From contig CM060971.1 in assembly GCA_030765045.1 (NCBI GenBank), positions 119,947,330-120,011,329 of the forward strand: a stretch of 64,000 nucleotides of DNA. The letters run 5' to 3'. The stretch comes from Tenodera sinensis (Eukaryota > Arthropoda > Insecta > Mantodea > Mantidae). Position numbers and translations under genes: made by a program. Below the pieces are notes generated by a model, which was given only the letters and a program-made list of their open reading frames with translations, had not been told where the DNA came from and ran no database searches. Below are positions 21,625-32,633 of this stretch, one piece after another (the first letter of the stretch is position 1; each line of letters opens with the position of its first letter).

Positions 21625-22619
21625 CAGGCTGTCCCAAAATTAAGACTGACATACTTTGGGAGTTGATAGATAACAATATTTTAAACACTTTTTATTAAGG
21701 AAAGTTTTTTGCTGCAGTGCTTCATTTAAGCGCTAGACGAGTTAATGTCATTACCTACTGCCTCCCACCCAGTTTACGTATTTACGGCAAAATCAACAAT
21801 GTCAGGCACACAATCTTAGTCCAAGAAAGAAACAGAACACAAAAACAAAACAAAAAACATCTCATTAAATAATAATAATGCTACACGGGGTGTAGCACGG
21901 CATCATATTCCCTGCATATCATTCGAGTCCTCAGCAGGCCCTCATCGTACAGGAACTGCATGCACGACTCCTCATTAAAGCAAAGAGGCGCTAAATCTAA
22001 TATAGTGGTAAAGCGATCCATTGCACTAGTTGCTTCTAAGAAGGGCAGCAGCATACTGCCGACTCCCGCAAAAACATTCAAACTTACTATTGGCAACAAA
22101 CTCCTAGGAACATTCTGCTGTTGGCAGCGCTGCATTAACACAGCAACTTTGGCAACTTTCGTGACCATTCATACACACTGCCGAGTGGGACTTTGCCGAA
22201 ATTCTGACCAAGTGGTCGCGTAAGCTAATCTAAAGAATATCCCATTAATAGTGCATCGATGTACCATACTCTCACAAAGACACCAGCCATTCCCGTGGTT
22301 CAAAAGTTTGTCAGCCTGATTTTGAATACTAAAGCTGTGATTAATTGTAAACCATGAGATGTTTGTGTTTTGTTTTTGTGTTCTGTGTTTGTTTCTTAGA
22401 TTAAGATTGTGTGCCTTACTAAGATAAATGGAATACTAATTTTAAATATTGATTTTGCCATAAATACTTAAACTGCGTGAGATGCAGTAATCTATAACAT
22501 TAAGTCGTCTAGTGTTTAAACGAAGCACCACAGCAAAAAACTTTCGTTAATAAAAAGTGTTCAAAATAATGTTATCTATCAGCTCCCAAAGTTTGTCAGT
22601 CTAATTTTGGGACAACTTA
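21625..22619. mobile_element. Foldback/MITE element copy 1 with captured insert
   Basis: It is flanked by TA on both sides. The left end CAGGCTGTCCCAAAATTA and the right end, complement of TAAGTTGTCCCAAAATTAG, are inverted. The inversion extends inward for more than 200 bp: TAAGCGCTAGACGAG, CAAGAAAGAAACAGAAC and similar blocks occur on both arms. The centre (about 21880-22215) holds a transposase-like fragment in minus orientation that copies 2 and 3 lack. The TA target and TGTCCCAAAA ends suggest a Tc1/mariner-mobilised element. Confidence 0.82.
21880..22215 (-). pseudogene. Transposase N-terminal fragment inside the foldback element
   Basis: The minus frame reads VAVLMQRCQQQNVPRSLLP, then SAMDRFTTILDLAPLCFNEE and CMQFLYDEGLLRTRMICRE, then VLHPV. 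It is homologous to 9579-9818, and similarity also extends upstream of the frame (ACTTGGTCAGAATTT). It therefore represents one mobile segment found at two places. The Merlin-like assignment is tentative. Confidence 0.5.
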
Positions 22620-22629
22620 TATATTTAAA

Positions 22630-23330
22630 TGTTTAGTTATTTTTTTAAAAAACCAGATAACTTAGTTTTGAGACACCCTCATAGTTAACAAAATTCATCT
22701 TTATGAAGGAGAACAGAGTCTCTCACCTTCTTCGTGTCTATGTCACCTATGTACATACATTGCTGGAAGTTATCTCCATTCTCATCTTTATGCATTGCCA
22801 ACTACACTATTGCAAAGTCATTCAAATGTTTTACTACTGCTCGCCACTTTCATTGCTCATACGTTGGCACAGTCCTAAGCCCGTATTCGGCAACATTACC
22901 TCTAACACTCATATCCTTGGTCTGCTGTGTAACCAGTTTTTCCTGAAAACATTAACTTTTCAGGGTTTGAATTTTATGTCCTGACAGATTTTAAAAATGT
23001 CTGGGATTTGGCATGTCTTTTTCACCTTATAAGTACATTTAATTTTTATCACAATCTTTTGTTAGGTTACATACAAAAACTTATGTAAATTTCCATTAGG
23101 TGGATGTATTGTTTCAGATGAATCTGTTGGAGAGAAGTACCTAAATGAGTACATTTAAACAATTACCAGCATTCTACCTGAAGAAGGTATTCCATAGATG
23201 CTAAACTTACTGACAAAAAGAGGAAATTCACCGACCTTGGAAGAAAATTGGGGACAAACACATCAAATGAGAACCAAAAAAGTGTGTACTATTTTGAACT
23301 TTTGAAGATGTACAGCTCGTACCCTTCCTA
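22630..23330. other. Unassigned intergenic sequence
   Basis: Frames at 22703-22984 have no recognisable domain. The composition is AT-rich. Confidence 0.4.
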
Positions 23331-23344
23331 TCCACCATTCAAAC

Positions 23345-23720
23345 TGTACTCCTGTAGTAGTTACAACAATGTATAGCTCGTAACTTTACTCCCTCTTTCT
23401 CAAACTATAACTCCTGTAGTAGTTACAACAATGTATAGCTCGTAACTTTACTCCCTCTTTCTCAAACTATAACTCCTGTAGTAGTTACAACAATGTATAG
23501 CTCGTAACTTTACTCCCTCTTTCTCAAACTATAACTCCTGTAGTAGTTACAACAATGTATAGCTCGTAACTTTACTCCCTCTTTCTCAAACTATAACTCC
23601 TGTAGTAGTTACAACAATGTATAGCTCGTAACTTTACTCCCTCTTTCTCAAACTATAACTCCTGTAGTAGTTACAACAATGTACAGCTCCTAACTTTACT
23701 CCCTCCCTTTTAAACCATAA
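23345..23720. repeat. 62-bp tandem array (6 copies)
   Basis: CCTGTAGTAGTTACAAC occurs at 23351, 23413, 23475, 23537, 23599 and 23661, an exact 62-bp period. Copies 2-5 are essentially identical. The first and last differ at the edges, as expected of recent amplification. Confidence 0.97.
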
Positions 23721-25320
23721 AGGATGGTTCACAACCACCCGTTAATGACAATGGGAACAGATAGTGTAGATTGTGCATTGAGATGTCATTTATTTCTTTT
23801 GACCAATGGAAAATTTTTAACCTCTTCAATTCAACCAACATAGAAACAGGTTAACCAATGGCAAATTTGGATAAAGTGAAGAGCTAAACTCGAAGTTATT
23901 GCATATTTACAATTCTGAGAAAACAGGAAGCATCAGTGCTATTTCTGATTGCGAGAAATAGTGAGAGACACAGTGCTAAAATTACTTCTGGTTTGATTTT
24001 TCCAGAATTGTGACTACCGAGAGCTCTGGCGACCATTTACATCATGGCCACTTTAAAGTAAAATTATCTTGAAGAAGTCTTTATGCACTTAATGGATGTA
24101 ATATGCTGTTCCCATTAAGAGTAACTCAAAAGTTTAATTTTGGCCAAGTCTTGTTCCATTCCTGGATCCTGAGAAGGTTTGCTGCTGTTTTGAGCTCTCC
24201 CATTTGAATACATGTACTTCAGGTCTCTCATTCTGGTTATGGTTACTGTTATTACTTGTGAACCAGCCTTAACTCCTGTAACAGTTGGTGACAATAAAAC
24301 AGATGTACCCCACCTCAAACCATGGCTGCTAGTGTTATTGTTTACATTTCTAGATAGTACTCATTTAGCACTATGAGAAGAACTAGAAAAGAATCCAGTT
24401 AAATACCAAGGAGATATCTCATTTCAGTTTTATTCAGTCTGCAGAGAACAGATTTCTTAGTTTATCATTTATTTTGTAAATCAGTACAAAGAAGGCAATT
24501 CTTTGATCAGAGGAATATGAGAAAGGAAGTTGGATAAGGAATCGGGCAAGCCGGTGCTAAGCCACTTTCTAGTAACTTAAACACGATAAAACCAGCATCT
24601 TCCAAACTACTATCAGGGGCATTAACTGCACCTGTACTTTCATATGGACAAAAATTATGGAATATTGCTTTTGTGTTTCTAAATTTATCAAATTATGAAT
24701 TTATTGGAGATAAATCACTTCACATTTTGCACAAGTATATATTTTTCTCTACTCTTACCTAAAGTGAACGCAACCCTGTGGCACAACTTCTTATTCAGCC
24801 CAAGACCTACTGCCCGACCACCGTTTCTCCCACCACAGCCCTCATGACGGGTGCAGCACTGGAGGTGGGACGGGGTTGGTCCCTCCTGGCTGGTTATGCT
24901 CTCTTCTCGATCAGGGGCCACTACTTTTCATTTGGCACCTCAGGGACCTAACGAGACTGAGTGCACCCCAGACAAGGTCTCTCAGCAGGAGAAAATCTGT
25001 ATGCCAGTACCAGGAGTTGAACCCAGTCCCCTGCTTGGTAAGGAGCTGTGCTAAGGAGACAGCCCTACCTGCAGTAAATAGAGCAGATATTGTATACCAA
25101 CCATAAATGTGATACTGATATTTCACCAGAAATAAGATATTTTGAGTCTTCTTTAAAAACATTTTTAAAATTTGTGTGTGTGCGTATGTGTTATTTAAGT
25201 TCAGCATCATTTAAGGATGTGGCAAAATTTTCAAGAAAATCCTCCCCACACCCTCGTCGATAACTACCATTTATATGGAAACATTTTCATTCTTTTATTC
25301 TCTTAAAAAATATGACAAAT
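23721..25320. other. Intergenic sequence with one possible tRNA-derived repeat
   Basis: Mostly unassigned. Positions 24840-25065 are GC-richer. Their minus strand has GGGTTCAACTCC, a box B-like match, near 25015, and it may be a single SINE-type copy. The minus frame at 24115-24318 and others show no domain. Confidence 0.4.
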
Positions 25321-25334
25321 GAAATGTATATCTG

Positions 25335-25640
25335 TATGAGAGGTAGAACTGGAACTTAAAAATTCAATGCCACAACTTGGATTTGAACCATAGACCTGCT
25401 TTTGTGGTTTACCAGGAGAAATACGAACTGGTTTGAGAATTTAATGCCATTCTGGCAGTTTGTCACAATAGCTCAGTGGTAGAGCAGCCACCCGGTAAGC
25501 GGAAGGTGTGTGGTTCAAATCCCAGTTGTGGCATTGAATTTTTAAGTTCCAGTTCTACCTCTCAAACTTTGCCCACACACAGCTTGTGTGTTTAAAAACA
25601 CCAGCAGCAAGTTTGTTGGCATAAATAGGCATTTTACTCT
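25335..25640. repeat. S1 copy with inverted arms and + strand tRNA core
   Basis: An inverted arm GAGAGGTAGAACTGGAAC starts at 25341. The + core follows, with AATAGCTCAGTGGTAGAGC (box A) near 25468 and GTGGTTCAAATCCC (box B) near 25510. The direct arm GTTCCAGTTCTACCTCTC and the tail GTTTGTTGGCATAAATA come last. Confidence 0.82.
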
Positions 25641-26159
25641 GTAGAAGAGTACAAAAATTGATAAAATATGGTATATTGCACTTCCCGATATTCTCAACTA
25701 GTCTCATATTTATGTAAATAACTTGTATTGTATGTACATAGAATTTGACGATCCTTGTAAAATTTTTTACAATTGGAGAAATAAAGAACAATAGCATATC
25801 TGTAATTATCTGGAAATTCCCAGAGGTACACAAAAATCTTACAACTATCCTCCCACTATTTAGAATAGATATCTGGATAATTTTGGAGTTACACATTTTG
25901 CCAGATGCTCTGGAGTTGAAATGATCGGAGTTTGTTTTTTATGATAAGAATCTTCTCCCAAATATCCAACTCTGCAGTGTGCTTTGTAGCTTTCAAAAGT
26001 GTTGGGCGTAATGTTGGATGTCCAAAAATGATGTGCAACTGCAGATTTATCCATCTGTTTGTATTTGATGCATCTCATGAGTTCTTTTAGCCTGGTTTCT
26101 AAATTCCTCTTAGTTTTCCCTATGTAAATCTGGTCACAATCTGGGCAACTGATTTGATA

Positions 26160-27078
26160 TGTAAGATTTGAAGCTTTCACGGCGAACGTTAGTGATAAGA
26201 GCTTCATGGGTGATCAGCCGTGTTAAATTTAAGAAGGTCGAGCTTTCGGCCATTATACTCTCCATGGCCATCTTCAGGACTAAAATGATGGAAAATTCTC
26301 CTCAGTTTCCAAATATATACTATGGTTAGGTTGTGTTGTCCGAACCAATGCGCGGGTGATGGTTTCTGATTGGGCCTGCTGTAGGCTCGGCTGCAGTGTT
26401 TTCCCGCGGGTACGAAATTTGTGCAGTGTTTCTGATGGCTATAGTCCACGCGGAACTTAGTTTGAGTCCGCCCTCTCTGTTGAAATTGTGGGGGTGTAAT
26501 TTGATGTGGATGACCTCCTCGATGAGTCTGTCCCAGTAATTTTCTGCGTGTTCTAGTATTTTTGTGTCTTGGAAATTTATTTTGTGGACCTGTTCTATGC
26601 AATGTTGGGCTACTGCTGATTTTTCTGGCTGGAGAAGTCTGATGCTCCGTTGATGTTCTTTGCATCTTTCCTCTATCGTGCATCCTGTTTGACCCACATA
26701 CACCTTACCACACTCGCACGGAATCCTGTATATTCCCGGGACCTTAAGCCCAAGTAGGTCTTTCACCGGCCTGAGGAGTTGTCGGATCTTCTTAGGGGGT
26801 GTGAAGGTTTTGATATTATGTCTCGCGAGTATACGGGAAACCTTGTTGGAGACAGAGCCGTAGAAAGGTATGTAGGCCTTCTCTTGAGGGCTATCCTTCC
26901 CTTGCGTGAGCAGTAGCGCATTGGTTTGGAAAACACAACCTAACCATAGTATATATTTGGAAACTGAGGAGAATTTTCCATCATTTTAGTCCTGAAGATG
27001 GCCATGGAGAGTATAATGGCCGAAAGCTCGACCTTCTTAAATTTAACACGGCTGATCACCCGTGAAGCTCTTATCACT
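26160..27078 (-). mobile_element. Inner Penelope-like element with inverted terminal repeats
   Basis: An insertion of about 920 bp sits inside the outer element, bounded by a 13-bp target duplication. Its ends, about 26189-26336 and 26932-27080, are inverted copies of roughly 148 bp (shared blocks GGCCATGGAGAGTATAATGG and GATGGAAAATTCTCCTCAG). A 29-bp tail containing GAAGCTTTCACGGCG lies at 26160-26188. Inverted pseudo-LTRs are a known arrangement in Penelope-like elements. Confidence 0.85.
26326..26935 (-). CDS. Penelope-like C-terminal fragment with GIY-YIG endonuclease
   Basis: Open on the minus strand across about 200 codons: EKAYIPFYGSVSNKVSRILA, KKIRQLLRPVKDLLGLKVPG, then GIYRIPCECGKVYVGQTG, IEERCKEHQRSIRL, EKSAVAQHCIEQVHKI and NYWDRLIEEVIHIKLH. 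These are the linker and full GIY-YIG signatures of animal Penelope elements. The RT is missing, so it is truncated at its 5' side yet lies between two terminal repeats. The frame is intact, suggesting a young copy. Confidence 0.85.
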
Positions 27079-27234
27079 AACTGATTTGATACATTCCTGC
27101 TTTTTTGTTCTGTGGTATCTGGTCCTTTGACTTGTTGCACAGTAATTTCTCTATGCTGAAATTATTTTGTGGGGCCAAGTTGATGCTGTATTTTGTATAT
27201 ATGCAACAACAATAATAATATATAAGTAATATAT

Positions 27235-27970
27235 CAACTCTTATTCCTATATCTTCTTCGTGTTAGTTGAGATAAACATTTGTACAAATTATCTTATTGT
27301 TTATTTCCTTGTAGATACAAAGGGAATATTAGAATACAGTAGGCTCTGAGTGATAGTCAAATCTTAAAGCTTCTAAGATTCTGTTTTCTTTGCACAGCTA
27401 AGATATAAAAAACAAATCTTCTATTTCACAGAAGTTTAAGTATTCCAAAACACACAAATAACAAGGAATATCTCCAAAGTGGTTCGATTTACAAAAAAGT
27501 TTATTTGGAAATAAATGATATGTTCTATCAAGATCTACAATTTTTTGTATAATAAGATTTGGTATGGTTTACCGGTTATGCAAAAGTTATCCAGAATAAA
27601 CAGGACTACATGGGCTATAGCCAGGAAATTCAAAATATACATTTAATTTGTCATAAAAATATCTTAAACATATGGATGGCATTTTAATCAACATTGTTAG
27701 AGGTGTTTTCGAAAAATTTTCCATGTAAAGAGTAGTTTAGGGTGGAAGAATTTTCTTCAAAATCTTTGTGTTGCACACTTAAAAGATCACATTAAACTTA
27801 AATACCAACTTCTCATATACACACAAACATACAGATCTTTCTCTAAAAATGTTTTTTTTCTTTTGGATTCAGGGGGCCTCAAAACATATATTTCTGGTGA
27901 AATCTCCACATCAAATTTTTGGGTGGAGTACAATATTTGCTATGCGTAATAGAGAAAGTAAAAAAACAGC
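27235..27970 (+). repeat. R1-family repeat
   Basis: R1 blocks are in order: GTTAGTTGAGATAAACATTTG, GATAGTCAAATC, ACAGGACTACATGGGC, TAGTTTAGGGTGGA, GGGGGCCTCAAAACATAT, ending AATAGAGAAAGT at about 27960. Confidence 0.8.
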
Positions 27971-28140
27971 AGTAACATTTAAAATTGGGTCCATTTAGTT
28001 TCCTTCCTGAGAGAGCTTCACTCTGGAACCAGCCAGAGAATTCTCTGCAGTCATGTGCCTACAGCCACTACGAGCATTTGTATACTATACGTGGCTTTCT
28101 TGTTTTGGCAGCACTATAGGCACATTATTTTCACTTTAAT
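27971..28140. other. Unassigned sequence between R1 and the foldback element
   Basis: No recognisable feature. Confidence 0.3.
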
Positions 28141-28143
28141 ATA

Positions 28144-28845
28144 TAGGATGCCCCAAAATTAGACCGACAAACTTTGGGAGCTGATAGATTTTATTAAGGA
28201 AAGTTCTTTGCTGCGGTGTTTCATTTAAGAACTAGACGAGTTAATGTTATAGGTTACTGCCTCCCACCCAATTTAAGTATTTACGGCAAAATCAACAATG
28301 CAAATTAGAGGAAATGGAAGAGGCCACCTTCAAATATGCCCAGCCACTTCTAATGCCCCATCCATCAGTGAAAAATATTGGAGAGCAAGAGGATTAATGA
28401 CTTCATTGCCAGAAATCCAGCATTAGCCAACAACAACAATGTAAATTAGTATTGCATTTATCTTAGTGAGGCACACAATCTTAATCCAAGAAACACAAAC
28501 ATCTCATGGTTTACAATTAATCACAGCTTTACTATTCAAAATTAGGGTGACAACCTTTTAAACCAGAGAAATGGCTGGTGTCTTTGCAAGAATACAGCAG
28601 AATAGGGCACGCTGATGCGCTCTTAGTGTTAATCGCTGTGTTTTTGTGTTCTGTTTCTTTCTTGGATTAAGATTGTGTGGCTTACTAAGATAAATGCAAT
28701 ATTAATTTTCATTGTTGATTTTGCGACAAATACTTAAACTAGGTGGGAGGCAGCAGATTAACTCGTCTAGCCCTTAAACGAAGCACCGAAGGTTTCCTTA
28801 GTAAAAAGTGTTTAAATGTTTGTCAGTCTAATTTTGGGACACCTG
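28144..28845. mobile_element. Foldback/MITE element copy 2
   Basis: The left end GGATGCCCCAAAATTAG and the right end, complement of CAGGTGTCCCAAAATTAG, lie next to TA. Long inverted arms are shared with copy 1, including CTCCCACCCAATTTAAGTA and its complement. A LINE 3' end is inserted in the left arm. Confidence 0.85.
28309..28437 (+). mobile_element. 5'-truncated LINE 3' end with target duplication
   Basis: It matches the last ~125 bp of the LINE at 3405-3530 (GCCACTTCTAATGCCCC, GAGAGCAAGAGGATTAATG) and ends in CAACAACAA. It is flanked by AATGCAAATTAG (28297-28308) and AATGTAAATTAG (28438-28449). Confidence 0.92.
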
Positions 28846-28849
28846 TATA

Positions 28850-29550
28850 TGTTTTGACAACATTAATTTGACAAATACATGGCTTGGCAGTATCTTGGCT
28901 AACTCCTTTAATTTCACACTTTCAATAAGTTAACATTTCAGAAAAAAAGGAATTTATTTACAGAAAATTACACAAACAATATTAGCAAATTTAGGCCTCT
29001 GTAACTTCATGTGACGGATGTTCATAATGAACACTTACAAAATATCAACATGTTTCTGAGGAAACTCAATTCATGCTTCAACAGCTGAATGTATTACCTT
29101 ACTGCTGTTTTATTATAATATGAAATCTGAGATGAAGCTCAATAAGAACATTTTAGTTCCCCCATTACAAAGTACATTTCTTTAACAGTGTGTTATGGTT
29201 TTCATACATGCTACCTAATGCTGTCAGTACTTGCTAAAATATTGTGTACCTTCTTTAACAATTTAACAATTAAATATAAGTAAATTTAAAAAAAAACCAT
29301 CAGAAGAACTTTACTGAAACATGCATTTTGTTCCTTTTTGTCTCATTTATAGGTTTTCTCATCACATAACCTCTTATCTTACTAACAGTGCTACATCATT
29401 TCTGCTTTAAGTATTTCATATAACAGAGCATAAGAGAGGCCCATTAAAAGTCAAAACTTGGAAGTTAATACCAACTCACAGTGGAAAAATCAAAAAGCAT
29501 TACAGTAATTGAGAAGGGAAGCCAAAATGAGAATTAGAAAGTTCAAATAT
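28850..29550. other. Unassigned AT-rich intergenic sequence
   Basis: No domain-bearing frame and no repeat recognised. Confidence 0.4.
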
Positions 29551-29559
29551 GTGAGAACA

Positions 29560-30115
29560 GGATGCATTCGTGGGTCCCCGGGATGGATCCATATTGTGCA
29601 TATTAGACTGTTCACTGTCACCATGGGGATTCCGTCACGTCGTCAGCTGATGGCTTATTGTACATCAGACCCCGGGAGGAAGGATGATATCAAAGTACCC
29701 TACAGGCGGCCAGAGCACATCACAGGCACAACTATTATGGTGGGTCCCTAACATGAGCAGGCAGTTTTTCAGCCAACAGAGTTCCACAGAAGGTGTGCCA
29801 TCAACCAGGTCTGGCTGATCAATCAGTCCCTAGCCGACCACAGCACCTCCCCTCAGCCAAACACTGTATTTCCACTGCAGCACATGCTAACAGCAATCCT
29901 GCCGAGACTGGATCGATACGGAATGAAATAAATAAGATGAAAGGGAGTGATGCAGGGGATGTAAGGCAAAATACCCTCTCCAGCATTTGCCTGAGGGACC
30001 TGGGAAAAACCACTGAAAAAAACAAAATTCAGGATGGTTGGCCATGGGAATCAAACCCACAACCTCCTGAATGCTGACCACACACATTACCATGGTACTG
30101 TGATATGAAAAAGCT
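29560..30115 (-). repeat. S3 tRNA-derived repeat, diverged copy
   Basis: It shares a block with 34790-35175: CAGCATTT..CTG...GACCTGGG, then AGGATGGTTGGCCATGGGAA and CAAACCCACAACCTCC. The minus strand has GTGGGTTTGATTCCC, a box B-like match, near 30045. Frames at 29509-30165 are repeat-derived. Confidence 0.6.
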
Positions 30116-30404
30116 ACTACAGTTCCATTAGAACACACTTGTGCTCTTCCCTCCGACATATACACTTTACTAGATCAATAATCAACATTCACAAACACTT
30201 GCTCTTGACAGGTCAATATGGCACCTGAGGAGGGCTTCAAAACAGCTTTATAATGCTATCAGTGCATTCACTCTCAAATGCACATGTGCACCTACCTGTC
30301 AGAATGGACTAGTTGTTTTAATTGAATTGTAAAGCAACCAGAAGAAACTAGCAAATGTGCATCCTGACTTCCTCAGATTCACTGAGCATTCATTTTTCTA
30401 GTGA

Positions 30405-31085
30405 AATCTTTTAAAGCTTTCAAATTCCCTTGTCTTTGCATGTTTAACATATAAAAAAAAATGACCAACGATGTTCCATGTCCCAAAGTTTTAAGTTTTC
30501 CAAAACTGACACAAATAACAAGGAATATCTCCGAAATGGTTCACTCTACAAAAAATTTATTAAGACATAAATTGTATGTTTTAGTGAGATCTACATTTTT
30601 TGTATAGTAAGATTTTGTCTATCTCTTACAGTTTACAAGTTATTCAAAAGTCATCCAGAGTAAACACGACTACATAGGCTCTAGCCAGAAAATTTAAGAT
30701 ATACATTTCATTTGTCATACAAATATCTCAAACGTATGGCATTTTAATCAAAATTGTTAAGAGCCATTTTCAAGAAAATCAAAATTTTCCTTGTAAAGGG
30801 TAGTTTAGGGTGAGGCTATTTTCTTCAAAATCTTCGTGTCACATCCTTGAAAAACATTAAGCTTAAATACCAACTTTGGTTTTTAACTGACTTTTCGTTT
30901 TTGAGTTATGTTATCCACACGTACGCACACACCCCCCCCCCCCCCACCCCAACACACACACGGACCTTTTTCTAAAAATGATTTTTTTTTAATTCAGGGG
31001 GCCTCAAAACATATTTCTGGTGAAATCTTGACATTGAATTTTTGGGTGGAATACAATTCTTGTTCTACTTAGTAGTAGAGAAAGT
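30405..31085 (+). repeat. R1-family repeat
   Basis: R1 blocks include AAAGTCATCCAGAGTAAAC, GGGTAGTTTAGGGTGAGGC and GGGGGCCTCAAAACATAT, ending AGTAGAGAAAGT at about 31082. It contains a C-rich and CA-rich stretch at 30925-30960. Confidence 0.85.
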
Positions 31086-31440
31086 AATCCATTACAGCAT
31101 TGTTGTGGGACAGTTAGTGAAATATGGTAATAAAGCACTTCTATCCATTCATCAAGAAGCTAGATCAAGTATCGAACTGATGACATATGAGTAGACAAAC
31201 GCTGATGGAGAAGACACGAGCAGTGCCATGGCAGCTGCAATTGCTTTATTTATTACTAAAAGTAATCTAATTCTAGATGATTCAGAGTCTAATATCAAAT
31301 CTTAATTTATGATGAGTTACAATTTATATCACATTTTGTTAATAATAAAAACATTAACTGGGGGTTGATTCAGTGATGCAACTTCCCAAGAGTCCCATAC
31401 AATAGCTACTATATTATGTTTAACGAGCTTGAGTAACCTT
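31086..31440. other. Unassigned sequence
   Basis: Nothing recognised. Confidence 0.35.
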
Positions 31441-31444
31441 ATTA

Positions 31445-31780
31445 TAATTATTATTTATTTATGCCAACAAACTTACTGTTGGTGTTTTTAAACACACAAG
31501 CCGTGTGTGGGCAAAGTTTAAGAGGTAGAACTGGAACTTAAAAATTCAATGCCACAACTGGGATTTGAACCACAGACCTTCCGCTTGCCGGGCGGACGCT
31601 CTAACCACTGAGTTATTGTGACAAACTGCCAGAATGGCATTAAATTCTCAAGCCAGTTCGTATTTCTCCTGGTAAACCACAAAGGCAGTCTCACATCAGA
31701 GACAATTACCCCAATGGTGACTTACTATTGCAAGTACTTTATGTCCCGGGATTAAATAACCTTCACATGGTAATTATTAT
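31445..31780 (-). repeat. S1 tRNA-core SINE
   Basis: Minus-strand core (GGGATTTGAACCACAGACC, then CTCTAACCACTGAG) with the full S1 body. It is preceded by the inverted arm from TTTATGCCAACAAACTTAC. Confidence 0.85.
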
Positions 31781-31990
31781 TTATTTATGCCAACAAACTT
31801 ACTGTTGGTGTTTTTAAACACACAAGCCGTGTGTGGGCAAATTTTAAGAGGTAGAATTGGAACTTAAAAATTCAATGCCACAACTGGGATTTGAACCACA
31901 GAGCATCCGCCCGGTAAGCGAAAGGTCTGTGGTTCAAATCCCAGTTGTGGCATTGAATTTTTAAGTTCCAGTTCTACCTCTTAAAATTTG
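31770..31990. repeat. S1 copy, palindromic, core partly deleted
   Basis: The arm at 31785-31905 ends in GATTTGAACCACAGA, then changes to GTAAGCGAAAGGTCTGTGG and the direct arm GTGGCATTGAATTTTTAAG. The two ~60-bp inner arms are reverse complements. Confidence 0.85.
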
Positions 31991-32224
31991 ACACAAATTT
32001 TTTTTTTTCAGTAAAGCGGTTCTTTACTGACAATAATTATATTGGACATATCTGTTGCACTCATCACGTAGAATCCCTTGTTAACATATGGCCGAAGTAC
32101 ATCAGCCCAATCAATGATAACTGACTGTTCAAACTGTGTTTAGATCAACTTTGAAAGGTCAAATCAAAAATGAAAAATTGAGTGCCATAGCACAATCATT
32201 GATTGGTCTGATGTGTGGAAATTA

Positions 32225-32460
32225 TTAGATAAAAACTTAAAGCCCAGGACTGTGGTACTTACTATTGTAAGGCACCATTAGGGTGTGTTTTCTTGTGGTC
32301 TACCATGAAAACACAGATCAGTTGGAGTGTTTAAGGCCATGCAAGCATGTTGCCATGGTAGCCCAGTGGTTAAGAGTAGCCACGCATAGAGCAGAAGATC
32401 CATGGTTCAAATCCCAGCTATGGCATTGAATTTTTCAGTTCTGATTCTAACTTTCAAAGT
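32225..32460 (+). repeat. S1 diverged copy
   Basis: The + core GTAGCCCAGTGGTTAAGAG (box A) near 32358 and CATGGTTCAAATCCC (box B) near 32400 are followed by GCATTGAATTTTTCAG. Confidence 0.75.
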
Positions 32461-32633
32461 TATGAAGACTTTGTTTGCTACTTTTAGCAATTTCTAGTGT
32501 CACTTATAGTGGATATGTATACCTTTTCCACCCTGTACAGCCAACAATACCAACTTTGACAATAACAATAACGTTCTTCATAATAACAGTTTGATTTACA
32601 TAAGTAACAATGAATAACAGGTATGTGACAATT

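Larger units (their letters stand above)
25860..27200 (-). mobile_element. Outer Penelope-like element, interrupted
   Basis: The minus frame below 26159 reads YQISCPDCDQIYIGKTKRNL, ETRLKELMRCIKYKQ and KSAVAHHF (GIY-YIG). Its upstream piece resumes at 27079, where the minus strand encodes KAGMYQIS. Between the two lies another element, and AACTGATTTGATA is present at both 26147-26159 and 27079-27091. Confidence 0.85.

Noticed and set aside
22703..22984. Hydrophobic frames at 22.7-22.98 kb that could suggest a membrane protein
   Set aside because: Two overlapping frames of similar length, no initiation context, and no motif I recognise on either strand.
23345..23720. CRISPR-like regular spacing in the 62-bp array (and the 70-, 93- and 107-bp arrays)
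   Set aside because: The whole unit repeats and there are no unique spacers. The context is a eukaryotic nuclear genome.
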